From Gracilaria gracilis (lineage: Eukaryota; Rhodophyta; Florideophyceae; Gracilariales; Gracilariaceae), in NCBI GenBank assembly GCA_030374805.1, contig JARGSG010000001.1:124001-188000 (forward strand): a stretch of 64,000 bases of DNA, written 5' to 3'. Position numbers and translations under genes: made by a program. Positions 40,284-50,655 of the stretch are shown one piece after another. The notes under the pieces were generated by a model that saw nothing but the letters and a program-made list of their open reading frames with translations, made no database searches and was not told the DNA's origin. Each line of letters starts with the position of its first letter. Position 1 is the first letter of the stretch.

Positions 40284-42345
40284 TCAGAATTTCATACCCT
40301 TCTTTAGACTTTCCTTGTAAGATAGAATATCACCGCCCCATATCTTGACTCCGTGGTCCACAACCCAAATCTCTCTGGCCACCTGACTCAGTAATCGAAA
40401 GTCATGGGAAACAAGAACAACACCACCTTCAAAACTGTTGATGGCTTCAGCAAGTGCATCAATTCCATTAACGTCGAGCGCATTTGTAGGCTCATCAAGC
40501 AACAAAATGTGAGGTTTTCGGATCGCAATTTCCGCAAACACTAGACGTGACTTCATGCCTTCACTAAGGTGTGCAATTGGTGCGAGTTGTGCCTCCCCGG
40601 TAATACCGAAACGACCCACCTCTGCCCGATAACCTTGGAGCGTCTCATGAATTTTGGGATACTTAGATCGAATGTACTCAACTGGTGAAAGACTGAAATC
40701 TAGTTGATCCGCAGAGTGTTGATGATACCGACCGACCCTCAGGCCAGACTTGTGTGAAACAGAGCCTTCGGTGGGGCTGAGCTCCTGCAACATGAGGTTC
40801 AAGAGTGTGCTCTTCCCTGCACCATTGGGACCCACCAGCGAAACTCTAGATTCGCTATCTATACCAAAGCTCAGGCTGGAGTACAAGTAGTCTTCTTTGC
40901 TTCCAGAGTATGAAAACGCAACATCCGAGAAGCTAATGAGCGGGGGTGCAAGGGTACCGCATCCCAGGAAGGAAAACTTGAAGCGCGGTTCAGCATATGG
41001 CGCCTCAAGCAATCCCGCCTCAACCATCTTGTCAAGCTGTTTCTGTCGCGATTTTGCTTGTCGAACAAGGTTTGCATCTGTACAATGTATGAACAGAAAT
41101 GAGGTGACGGTAAGTACTCTGTTCTTTGTCGTAACAGTCGGGAGCAAAAAAAAAACGTACAGGTACCACAAGAAGCAATAAATTGTTTGATGTGTTTGAT
41201 TTCTTCTTGTTGCTTCTTGTAGAGCTTCAGTTGATTAGTATCTTGTTCTTCTCTAGTCCGTACATATGTAGAATAGTTTCCTCCCCAATATTTCAGCTTC
41301 TGTTGTTGCATAACCATAGTATCTGTACAAACGCCGTCAAGGAAATCTTGCGAGTGAGAAACAACGATGAGAATTTTGTTGTACCTCGAAAGATATTCCT
41401 CCAACCACACGCAGGCTGAGAGATCAAGCTAGAACACAAAATAAAGACGCAAGGCACGTATGTCAAAGGAGCTGGAGTCAGATAACATTGCTTTGAATCC
41501 CTGTACTCAGAAGGAAAGCAAAAATCCTGGTTGTATGAGGTTAAACTTACATGGTTCGTAGGTTCATCGAGTAGCAGCATAGTGGGTTGGATGAAGAGTG
41601 CCTTTGCAAGGGCGACTCTCATTCGCCAACCCCCGCTCATATCTTTTGTCTTCTTTTGTATCGTTTGAGAATTAAAGCCTAGACCACATAGAATGGTGCT
41701 CGCTCGACTCTCGAAAGTGGAGGGGTCGAGCTCATCTAGTTTCTCGTAAATATCAACGAGCAGTAGGCTTTCTGGTCCTTCCTCGGTAAGAAGGTCGTCA
41801 GCCTTGGCCTCCAATCTGGTAACCTCCGCTCTCGCAGAGTTAATGACGTAGTCCAGCGCCGAATCTTCTGATGGGTGTGCTTCCTCAGACAGAAGATGAA
41901 TGTCGATGTATTCTGGAATCGGGACTTGTCGCTCGGCTAGAACCTTGAGAAAGGTACTCTTGCCGCAACCATTTCTTCCAATCAGCCCATATCGCCTACC
42001 GACAGTTAGTTCGATCATCGTATCTTCGACAAGAACCTTGTTGTGAAAGTTAAGTGAAAATCCACCAATCTTAATATCCCGTGCGCCGTATACCGACATT
42101 AAGACACCAGTGGCTGTCGTACTGGTATCAGCTGCAGCCTCGCCCAACTCATCCTTGACACTGTCCGTTGTGATGGACGAGGCAACATCATCAAGCTTCT
42201 TTGCTTTCGGCTTAGTGGAGGCGATACCCTTTTCGAACTTTCTGCGAACAGCTTCCACAGCCTCGGGGCCCTTCTTAGCAGCTTCCGCCTCTTCCCGGGC
42301 CCTTTGCTTCGCGAGGAACTTCTTTGACTTGTTCTTCGGCGGCAT
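40284..42345 (-). CDS. ABCF2: ABC-F ATPase, ABCF2/Arb1-like, three exons (618 aa)
   Basis: Soluble twin-ATPase proteins of this group act in ribosome biogenesis and translation. Exons are 42345-41551, 41428-41161 and 41077-40284. Introns are 122 nt (GTAAGT...TTCTAG) and 83 nt (GTACGT...TACAG); splicing gives exactly 619 codons. The first domain has Walker A GRNGCGKST, signature MSGGW and Walker B LLLDEPTNH, completed by exon 2 (LDLSACVWLEEYL). The linker carries the family's QEEIKHIKQFIASCGT-YANLVRQAKSRQK helical hairpin. The second domain has GPNGAGKST, LSEGMKSR and LLLDEPTNALD. The basic N-terminus (PPKNKSKKFLAKQRAREEAE) and total length match ABCF2. Both ATPase sites look intact. Confidence 0.92.
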
Positions 42346-43160
42346 TTCTCGCGGAGGGAGGGAACGGCAGCTTCCTGCAGGCGAATGTAGGCAGAAAAGC
42401 TTTACTACCCACTACGATGGATCTCTCTCGGTGGTAGAGTAACTTAGTAGACACCGACCAAGTGAAACGTAGTCAGGACCGGACGGCGGCGGCGGAAAGT
42501 GTTTACCCGCACACAGTGCGCCATGGCGGGGAAATGTGCGTTTGGACGTTGTTCACATTGAGGATGCCGCATTTGACCCATACACGTACCACTACGTGTC
42601 AGAGCAAATTGTGCAGGAATGTGGAGCAAATTTTTAATCTTATTAGAATAATTAAAAGAAATAATTTATTTATGACATATCTACTGTGTGTAGACACGGT
42701 ATATATATGTACAGTGTAGATTCTACACGTACCATTGTATTTTGTAAAACAAACTCTGTGAAAGCCCCGCCCCGTCCGTAACTTTATTCGTTGATGCTTC
42801 TTCTTTACTGTGGTCAGCCACCCCTGATTCCGAGGCGGCAGGAGAGCTATTCGTTGATGCATTGTGAGGCGTTGGAGAACTAGAACGTATGTCTAGTTCT
42901 CCTCAGCACTGCGTTCCTATAGAGTAAAGAGAGCATAAAGTACTAAATACAAGCAGTTGAAAAAAAATGGGTTTACTGTGGTGTACGGCTAGCGCTCATC
43001 AAGAGCTTTATGACGTCTTCTCTCTCCTTTCTCACTCACTCGCTCTCTCTATTCAATATGGTCTATGGCCCCCGATGTCGAGAGGCTAGCCCTTGCTCCT
43101 AACGAAAGCCAAAAGTTGACTGCCACTACTTGCTCGCCAAGAAAATAGCAAAAACTGTAC
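42346..43160. other. AT-rich intergenic region
   Basis: This lies between two minus-strand genes. Positions 42620-42720 are strongly AT-rich with TATATATA at about 42700. A short palindrome is at 42874-42902. The 12-mer ATTCGTTGATGC occurs twice, about 60 bp apart (near 42787 and 42849). No gene is seen. Confidence 0.5.
42874..42902. repeat. Perfect 11-bp inverted repeat with 7-nt loop
   Basis: GGAGAACTAGA, then ACGTATG, then TCTAGTTCTCC. It could fold as a hairpin in DNA or RNA; no function is assigned. Confidence 0.85.
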
Positions 43161-44222
43161 TTACAAGATCTCGGTCCATTTGTCATGACTTCCATCCGCC
43201 ATTATTGTCTCAATCTGATTCTTGAAAGCAGACAAGCGCACATACCACGGGATTCCCCCTTTCTCAGCACAGTCATAGTAGGAGAAGGAGGTGACACCGT
43301 ATTGAATCAGGTCACCATCCTCTCTGACAAAGAGAGGACCGCCCGAATCCCCCTCTGTATAGAAAGAAAGAAGAAATGGCATGGTCAGAAAAACAGTCAG
43401 GGTAGAACGCATTTAGCCATTGAACAACGTGGGTGGTACAGAAAATTGGTACGTACGACAAGAGTCCGTTTTCCCTTTATCAGGATACCCGACCGATACG
43501 GCACAGACAAGAAACCTTCTTTTCAGCTGACTTTGATCAGCAAGCTCATCTTCGTTCTTGCAATCATCGAAAGACCTAGAGATCACTCTTGTCTGCAAAG
43601 CAAAGTTCGGGAACTCTCCATCAGTGGCTTTCACTCCATATCCGGCTACAATAGCCCTTCTGTCAGCTTCTGGTTCGTCCCCCATGGTTACGCTTTCATA
43701 ATCCTCACCATCAATCGAAGTTTGAAGCTCGATGACTGCAACGTCAAACCCTCCTTCCTCTGTCCTAATGTACCTGTCCGGAATCCACACTCTGCTTAAG
43801 TAGTACTCATTAGCGTCATCAGGTGAGAATTTCTGTTGTCCAATATAGGCGAAAGATTCGTCAAGACTAATCGTAGGACCGTTTTCGTAAACGCAATGGG
43901 CAGCAGTCAAGATGTGAGTTTCGTCAAGTACGGATCCTGTACAAACCCCTGAGTCTCCATTGTCATCCGACAGTTCAAGCTTAACCAAGTGTCGAAGGAC
44001 CTCCTCAGAGGCTTTCCTCCCGCCAACGATACGAGGGAAAATTTTCGTTTCATTCGTTGCATTCGTTACATCTGTCGCGTTCGTTACAGTCGCCGCGTTC
44101 GGAACACCCGTTGCGTTCGTTACATTCGTTGTGTTTGTTATATTCGTCGCGTTCGATGTATGAGCACGGGAGGCCAGCAGAGTACAAAACAGCACTGCTA
44201 TCTTAAATGAAACACCACCCAT
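43161..44222 (-). CDS. Trypsin-like serine protease with NxT-rich N-terminus, two exons (319 aa)
   Basis: This is a secreted S1-family peptidase. Exon 1 is 44222-43457, the intron 43456-43355 (102 nt, GTACGT...ATACAG), exon 2 43354-43161; the phase-1 splice rebuilds CQGDSGGPL. A signal peptide (MGGVSFKIAVLFCTLLASRA) is followed by about 38 residues built almost wholly from Asn-Xaa-Thr/Ala triplets (NATNITNTTNVTNATG), giving many N-glycosylation sequons. The activation site is IVGGRK. The catalytic triad is His in LTAAHC, Asp in GGFDVAVIEL and Ser in GDSGG. An Asp six residues before the catalytic Ser (TDSCQGDS) predicts trypsin-like cleavage after Lys or Arg. All family landmarks are present. 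Confidence 0.92.
44040..44160 (-). repeat. Degenerate tandem repeat encoding the NxT tract
   Basis: Units of about 12-15 bp built from GTTCGTTAC/CATTCGTTG elements repeat across this interval and encode the Asn-Xaa-Thr series of the protease. Such repeats can expand and contract without breaking the frame. Confidence 0.75.
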
Positions 44223-44824
44223 TTCGCTAGCGCTTTCAACTTTAGCAGGGGAACCATGTTTTAAGGGGTTGACTCATGCACGCAGTGAAAGGAGGAGGTT
44301 ATAAAGTTTCATCACATTGGTTGTAGAAGGTATGGACCAAGGTCAATGGTTTTAACCGGTGAAGTTGCTATGCAATCGCGTTGTCGAGAGCCGGTGACAT
44401 GCTGTCATGTAAGAACCAGGTAGCAAGGTGAAAAGAAGGCCATAATATTGAATTTGGATGACCTTCAGTTAACCCTTGGCGCAAGCAGACGAGATAACGT
44501 TTATGGGGGCAAGCCTTAAACTCCGGACTGTAAGTATTTTCTCGACTGGATGTGACGCAGCTGGGCCTTTTAGAATCGGCAAGCTCGAACACGTCCATCA
44601 CACGAGAGAGAGGGGCTATTCAGCCAGATACGGTAGTACAATAGAGAAACTCTTGTACCACGAGGACAAGGGTGGGCCCAATGGCACGGTTCCAATTTCA
44701 ATATTAGAGAGTTTTGAGTTCGGAGATTGGGTCGAGGTCACCCACCTTCACGGGACATGCCTGTGTCCCCTTTGTATAGGGGGGAGGCGAAAAGGATCTG
44801 CGGTCGGGTCTCCAACGGAAGACA

Positions 44825-44866
44825 ACATAAGTTGGCTTTCCTCTAGAGAGGAAAGCCAACTTATGT
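44825..44866. repeat. Perfect 42-bp palindrome (20-bp arms, 2-nt centre)
   Basis: The left arm ACATAAGTTGGCTTTCCTCT is followed by AG and then its exact complement. Nothing similar flanks it. It could be a foldback remnant or a product of replication template switching. Confidence 0.97.
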
Positions 44867-45476
44867 TGGCTTCCGTAGGAAACCCTAGTGAAAAAAATGT
44901 TTCTTTCAGTAACACGGTCTGCGCTACCCTTGTACTTTGTAATTTGAAAAGCTGTCACACTCGTTAAATAGGAATGAGAGTCAAGACCGTTGAAGACACA
45001 ACGTACAAAATACAAGAACAAGTATCGGTAGCAAACAAAATGGGCATTTTGTGCAAATACGGGCGAGTGTCAGAATTTAAAAGCAGCCGGTTCACATGCC
45101 AAAGAAGGCAGGAGCGGCAGCCTTGCAGAAAGTTTTTTTCTTATCCTGGAACTGGGGCTTCAATGCTCTATTTGTTACATCAAAGGAAATTTATCAGAAA
45201 CGAAGATTTCTCTTCTTGAGAAGGATTACCATAAAACTTCCGTGTGTATAAGCTCTAGAGAGGTGCTTGCAAAACCTTACATTGACCGATACCCTTTTGC
45301 TTAAACTCTATACGATAAACATTAAAAAGCATGAATTGATGGATCCAGTCTGAGAACGACCATACATGAGACTCCCTAAACTCCCAGAAGGGCTCGTGAG
45401 TGATTGCTCTCCTTTACCTTTTATTCCATTTCCTCTGAGCAAGCTGTTTGGAAGTGCAAGCATAGAGAAAAGCTAC

Positions 45477-45551
45477 CCAGATCCTCTCTCTCCATTAAGG
45501 CGGGGAGGGTCTCTTGACTTGGCGCCGCCTTAATGGAGAGAGAGGATCTGG
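45477..45551. repeat. Perfect 26-bp inverted repeat with 23-nt loop
   Basis: The arms at 45477-45502 and 45526-45551 are exact complements; their cores read CTCTCTCTCCATTAAGG and CCTTAATGGAGAGAGAG. The loop is G-rich in its first half. It would form a very stable hairpin in RNA. Confidence 0.97.
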
Positions 45552-45911
45552 ACGAAGCTCTCCTCCGAAGGGAGGATCCACTGTAATTTGTTACATAAAT
45601 ACGGAGGTTCTACGTGGTTTTTCTACTACCTGGACAGTGCGTAGATTCTCCGGCAGCCCCTCTAGTCTACTATTCTTTCTCTCTAAATGAGCTGCTCACC
45701 TCTGTGATGGAGGCAAGTTTCCCGTGCCAGACCCGACCGCAAGATTTATTTGGCAGCGTACACAATTCGGAGTTTTGTATCGGAGGTCGGTAGATATCTA
45801 GATATACCACGACGGTGCGGAACGCATGTAGCATTTACCCTATGGGCGCGCGGCGTTTTCTCGGGGGATCCCTCACCTTATGAACTACTACAACTACTAT
45901 CATAATGTTTG

Positions 45912-47553
45912 CTACAGAACAACGTCATCAATTGTGCATGCACACCCACCTTTTGAGCCCCATTTGAGCTCCTCTCCGCACTGTTCTGCGTGTTTCCACT
46001 GGCCTTGGTGTGAAATACGTAGTACTCTTCCCGCATTGTTACACTCATACCCGTCCATTCTCTCAATAGTTGCCCAAACAGAAACTCCATCACACTTGAG
46101 GACAGACTTAATGACTGGGTTTGGTACCTCAAAAAGAGAAGACAGGTTCTGACAGCGTTGCAAATCAAACCCAGCCAATAGGTGCATGTCATACAACTCA
46201 CTTTCATGTCTCCGAAGCTCAGTTCTCAACACCTTCGAGGTTCGTTCATCGACAACCATTCTCTCAGCATCGAAATGTACCGTTCCATTTGCATTAATGG
46301 AAATATTCTGGGCTGTGTTCAAATCTGCCGAGCAGAGAGCGTTCTCGTACCAGTACGTCCTGGCATCGATAGTTGTCAAGTGCAATGCACACCCTCCACA
46401 CACAGATATCTTGTCCTTCTTGTTACATCTTTCGAAGCATCTAAAGAAAACTTCTGTGATGTTAAAAACTTGTTCCGACTCTTCATCGTCACCTTGCAGC
46501 TTATTAAGAATTAGACCATCAATGCAATATCCAGCTACCTCATATAGTGCCCCTCCGTAGATAATCCCCCCATCGCTACTGACAACGATTTTTTTGCATG
46601 GGACTTGGGAACCGATTTACATTTGGCCACGTAATCCATGAACTTATCGGAGTGTAACTGAAGCAAATCTCGAGGAAAGTTGAGGAAGTTCCACATTGCC
46701 GAAAGTAAGACATCGGTAATAAACGAGCTCACATCTTTCGCCACCAAAAGCATTCTGTAGATACCTTTCAACATATTAATAGCGTTGGAATCAAATCCTT
46801 TAACTTGGACCTGAATTATTTCTTCTTTGATAGCCACTACTGAGGAGGCCAAAGTGGCCTTTTCTCGAAGTTCTTGTGGAACATGAGCATTAAGCCTCAG
46901 ACAATCGATACGGGCGATGAGAACAGCTGAAATAGTAGCAAATGCTAAAGCGTCGGATGGCACGGCATCGGGCCACATGTGACGGTCTCCAAACAATGAG
47001 TCAATAGCATTGTACACATCAGTGTGGTCATGCTTGTACATCCCATACTCTCTCAATAATGGTCGAAGATAATCTAGAAGCGGTCCTCGGTCAGTTACCT
47101 TCTTGCACGCCATCAGATTAACTTCAGGTGCATGTGAATCGCCTACAAGACTGAAATCTCCGACAATGTTGTTGTTTCTTCTCTGCACATAATTCAGTTG
47201 AAGTTCGTGTAAATGTTGCATAGAATCACGCTGATATTGTGCTAACGCTTGCGCAGATTCATTGGCGATCGGGCCATCTGTTGCGAATTGAGTCTTCGAG
47301 AGCAGCACCCGAATGGAGTGTTCGCAAGTCATGTAGATCGTAATGAGATAGATCGTAATCAGCTTCTTCCAAATGTTCCAGATGTCGTCTGGGGATACGA
47401 AAACAAGAGAAGGTAAGGTAAAGGTAAGAAGGCCCTTGGTACAACGGTAATAGAATCTACAGAAGAACCGTTTTGAACTACGCTACCTTCGTGGTATGAA
47501 CTTCGACTCTTTTCACAAATGTGATAGTGCACTGTTGGCACCGACCACATCAT
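45912..47553 (-). CDS. Unknown membrane-anchored, Cys-containing protein; probable 1-nt frameshift
   Basis: Exon 1 is 47553-47487 (ATG at 47553), the intron 47486-47389 (98 nt, GTAGCG...CCCCAG), joined in phase 1 to an exon starting at 47388. The join creates a hydrophobic span (LITIYLITIYMTCE) that may be a signal anchor. The following 260 residues are mainly helical. That frame stops at 46535, but an adjacent frame continues from about 46600 to 45912 with strong protein character: Cys-rich (CFERCNKKDKISVCGGC) with several N-x-S/T sequons. The frames meet at a run of seven A (about 46590-46596), where one base gained or lost would join them. A 68-nt intron ending in GGAG is a weaker alternative. 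I recognise no family. It is a real but possibly broken gene. Confidence 0.5.
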
Positions 47554-47634
47554 GTGTGTTGTTGTCCAGCTTCATCATAAAGCATGACTGTAATGAATCA
47601 GAGAAGAGAGCAAGGTCTTTACGGATTCGTACGC

Positions 47635-48165
47635 GCTGCTGCAAGGGCTGCAATCCTTGTGGCTGAAATTGCAATCCACCGGTTTGCAGATCTCGGCATC
47701 AATAAAACCTGCATCGCTTGGGCGCCGAGTCATTGTGGTATTCCCTGAAATGAAAGAGTGGACAAGTTAGCAAAATCAGGGCTTCAGATCTCTTTGGCAG
47801 AACAGGTGTACGTGCTAATGGAATATTCCTGCGTGAAAGCTCTCTTGTCTACAAAAACGAAAAGTCACAGTGTTTTGCCAGAAAGCTATGACGCTGATTA
47901 GAGATATTTGCGATGAGCAAAGATTATGCTAGCACAGTTTGCAAAAATGCATGTAACTTTACCAATGCTACATCCTGCTGCTTCGCGATAAGACAGTAAT
48001 GCGATGCGAATGCATTACTGCATTCAAGAAAGACGGGAAACATGTATTGTTCCTCTGTCCTCCGACAAATGCTGCTAGTTTCCATGAGCTACCTTCTGCT
48101 CAAAGCAGGAGTGACATGTCTCTGATGCAAATGGTTAAGCAATGACCGCTTAAGGTCTTACCCTT
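47635..48165 (+). pseudogene. Decayed LINE retrotransposon: RNase H and zinc-knuckle remnant
   Basis: The plus strand reads AILVAEIAIHRFADLGINK, then CIAWAPSHCGIP-stop-NERVDKLAKSG, which is the end of a non-LTR retrotransposon RNase H domain (compare the family pattern W-x-P-S/G-H-x-G-I-x-G-N-E-x-A-D-x-L-A). A TGA replaces a Gly codon. After further stops, another frame gives CECITAFKKDGKHVLFLCP, matching the C-terminal C-x-C...H-x4-C knuckle of such elements. Reading frame changes and stops show it is dead. RT and endonuclease domains are not visible. Confidence 0.65.
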
Positions 48166-49153
48166 CTTCAAGAAAGGAAAATACATTTTGGATATATTTC
48201 CTGTCGCCTCGTAATCAGGGACAGCAGATCATAATAAAAGAAGAAAAAAGAATCAGAGAAAGAAAGGATCTTGCTACTAAGAAGTTAGACCAACTTCGGG
48301 AGCTCTTTCTCATACCTAACCTTGAGGGAAGTGAAATCAATGGCACCTGAGAATGACAATGAATGGGCATTCTCGAGCTTGAAGGACTTTGACTTCAATA
48401 AAATTTTCTTGACTGGGTTTCTTAAGAATGTAAATGAAACTTTGATATGGTGAGGGGCTGATTATAGTACTTTCTACTCGCTTTGCCTCTTAGCATACCC
48501 CCATTGCATAGTTTACCAGGAAATGCTTCCGAGATCTGTTGAAGATCTTTTGCATTGGTATTTCCGGATGCTCGGCCGTCTACTTCGAAAAAGTTTGTTC
48601 GAACTCTTTGAGAACCGCTTAGCATTGGACTGAGCCGCTTTCTCTACGTGTGCGATAATGCCAATGAGCGAAATCACCACCACATGCAAAGGGATGAGGA
48701 GAGGCGTCGGAGTCATATCCAGATCTCAAAGAGTTGGTTTCCAAGAGTAACGTTATAGTGCTTTACGGTGTACTGTCTTTTATCATTATTGTATCAGCAA
48801 ATTCCTTTCTACATAATTGTTTCTTTTTCTCCTATATGTGCCATTATGATGTTCTGTACGAGTTATGGAACCCCAAATATTACCTTTATCATATAGTTAT
48901 GTAGGCTTTTCGCTTTCGAGTTATGAATGTATATGTGAAGGAAAATTGAGAGGGGTTTCGAAATTGCCTTGTGAAGATAAACAAAGTATTTATCGTTTTG
49001 AAAACCAATATGGATATCTATTTTTAATTTTGTTAGATTTAATATTCATGTGTTTGATTTTGGACATTTGGACATTCATAGAACCCAACACAGTTGGACC
49101 ATAATTATTTCAAATGCTCATATTCCACTTGACAGGAAATGAATCCATCTCTT
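48166..49153. other. AT-rich region without a recognised gene
   Basis: AT content rises, especially at 48760-49110. A 79-codon plus-strand frame at 48865-49104 contains a hydrophobic stretch (YLFLILLDLIFMCLILDIW) but has no known relatives that I recognise. This interval is the left flank of the piggyBac-like element. Confidence 0.4.
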
Positions 49154-49157
49154 TTAA
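49154..49157. other. TTAA target site of the piggyBac-like element
   Basis: TTAA is immediately followed by CCCTTTTGAACCGG, which fits the TTAA plus CCC start of piggyBac-superfamily ends. The other end is not in the window, so the duplication cannot be confirmed. Confidence 0.6.
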
Positions 49158-49178
49158 CCCTTTTGAACCGGAAAAACG

Positions 49179-49201
49179 TTATGTCTACGGGGTAGACATA
49201 A
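49179..49201. repeat. Subterminal 10-bp inverted repeat of the piggyBac-like element
   Basis: TTATGTCTAC, then GGG, then GTAGACATAA. It lies about 20 bp inside the element end, as subterminal repeats of this superfamily do. Confidence 0.85.
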
Positions 49202-49998
49202 GACCGAACCAATAAGAGAGCGCAGCTAACCCCGATTTCATTGGTTCATAACCATACAGAAGATGATTGAATTAACACTTGTCCGCGTGTGTTCTAAGCA
49301 CTGCTTCCAGTGCACTTTACAACGCTTTTTGAACCACTTTGAAAGTCGTCGCGCGATCCACCACGTCTTCTTTGTTCCTTCGCTCGCAGCCTTTCTTTCC
49401 CACCCTGGGCTGGAAAATGCTCTCGCGTCTCCCACAACGTCCTACAAAGGTTTTTGTTTGTTGTCCTTGCGTTCGTTGTAACCAAATCATATTTAGAACT
49501 TTGTTCTCTTCATAGATACATTTACAGCTCCTGCTGGGTGGCGACTGCTCTGGTAACGCTCACGACCTCATGCAAGAATACACCGTAGCAACTACATGGT
49601 AGGCACTGCCAACAAAGATACATTATTTGGAGTTCACCAACAGAATGTCTATAAATTTCGCACAACTACCATTCGCAGTTTTCGCAATTTGTGTGTGACA
49701 GTCGGCCTTCGTTCTTGCGTTTGTTGTTCAGGTTTCAACTCGATCACAGTGCATCACAGTACAATCCATCGTTCTTGCCGTTGTTTCCCACACACTGCAT
49801 CACAGTACACTCAAAGCGTCTCGGGATTTTGAAGTCATTTTCAGACGAAAAACTGCATACTGCTCTATTTTTACGTCGCAAAACAGAGTTGATTACTGTA
49901 GATTGTGAGATACTGGAAGCTCGTTGTTTATCGCAATACAGAAGTGATCGTTGTCGATTGTAAGATACAATAATCTCGCGGTTTCGGTCTGTTTCGGC

Positions 49999-50007
49999 TA
50001 TAAAAAA
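49999..50007 (+). promoter_or_regulatory. TATA box for the piggyBac cargo ORF
   Basis: TATAAAAAA lies 95 bp upstream of the ATG at 50094, in the same arrangement as the TATA box at 2987. Confidence 0.5.
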
Positions 50008-50093
50008 TCCACCGTTTTCTTGTGCGAATAAGACTTGGGCATACGGGCGTTCCGCAGAAAAAAGAGTCACATCGATTTCAAAACACTCCAATC

Positions 50094-50647
50094 ATGGACA
50101 ATAAGGACGTAGGTGACCTGGATGGTAGGCAATCGGAGAACTATTCATGCAATGACGGAAACACAGCTTCAACCGGACACAGTCACCGAAAAAGACAGAG
50201 GGCTGCATATGCTGACTGTGACTCTGAAAGAGATGTGAGCAAAACGATCGCGCTAGAAGCCTCCAACCGCTGCAAATGTCCGTCCTGTGCACAGGCCAAA
50301 GTAGTTGCAGAAGGCACCGAGATGAACAATACAGGACGTAATATTCCTAAGCTTACGTTTGAAAACGAGGATCTCGCATGCCAAAATTGCGGTGGAACCC
50401 TTTTTGCTACTGGATCCAGTACGGGCATGCGGTCGTGGAGAAAACCGCACAGAAGTATCCAGCAAGAAACAATCCTGCAACGTACAACAACAAAGCGCGA
50501 AAAGTGTCCTATAAGGAGTACACCTACGAACGACACGGCTTCTTGGTTAAACGACGGAGAATACAAATACCTCAATGTGCGTTAGAAGGAATTCGCCGCA
50601 TATGGCCAGACAAAAGTGGAGCATATATGGGATTCAAAGCAGAATGA
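50094..50647 (+). CDS. Small zinc-finger-like cargo protein of the piggyBac element (two overlapping frames)
   Basis: The ATG at 50094 (MDNKDVGDLDGRQ) opens a 163-codon frame ending at 50585. Its first part is acidic with Cys pairs (CKCPSCAQ and CQNCGG) that could bind zinc. The adjacent frame, open from 50378 to 50647, then looks more protein-like: FCYWIQYGHAVVEK, YKEYTYERHGFLVKRRR, IPQCALEGIRRIWP, GAYMGFK. I infer one protein whose parts are joined by a frameshift or a missed splice near 50380-50420. I do not recognise the family. It ends 9 bp from the end of the transposase frame on the other strand, so both genes are packed inside the same element. Confidence 0.5.
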
Positions 50648-50655
50648 CAATTCCT

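Larger units (their letters stand above)
44223..45911. other. Intergenic region with two strong hairpins
   Basis: No gene could be supported. A 163-codon plus-strand frame (44476-44967) has no motif and runs through a perfect palindrome, so I treat it as chance. Two long inverted repeats lie at 44825-44866 and 45477-45551. Confidence 0.5.

Noticed and set aside
44476-44967. 163-codon plus-strand frame
   Set aside because: It runs through a perfect palindrome, so part of it encodes its own mirror image; no motif is present.
46535-46660. 68-nt intron (GTAAAT...GGAG) joining the two frames of the unknown membrane protein
   Set aside because: Other acceptors in the window are mostly TAG or CAG after pyrimidines; a one-base slip in the seven-A run is simpler, though not proven.
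48865-49104. 79-codon AT-rich frame as a possible organelle-derived insertion
   Set aside because: High AT and a hydrophobic stretch alone are not enough; no organelle gene is recognisable.
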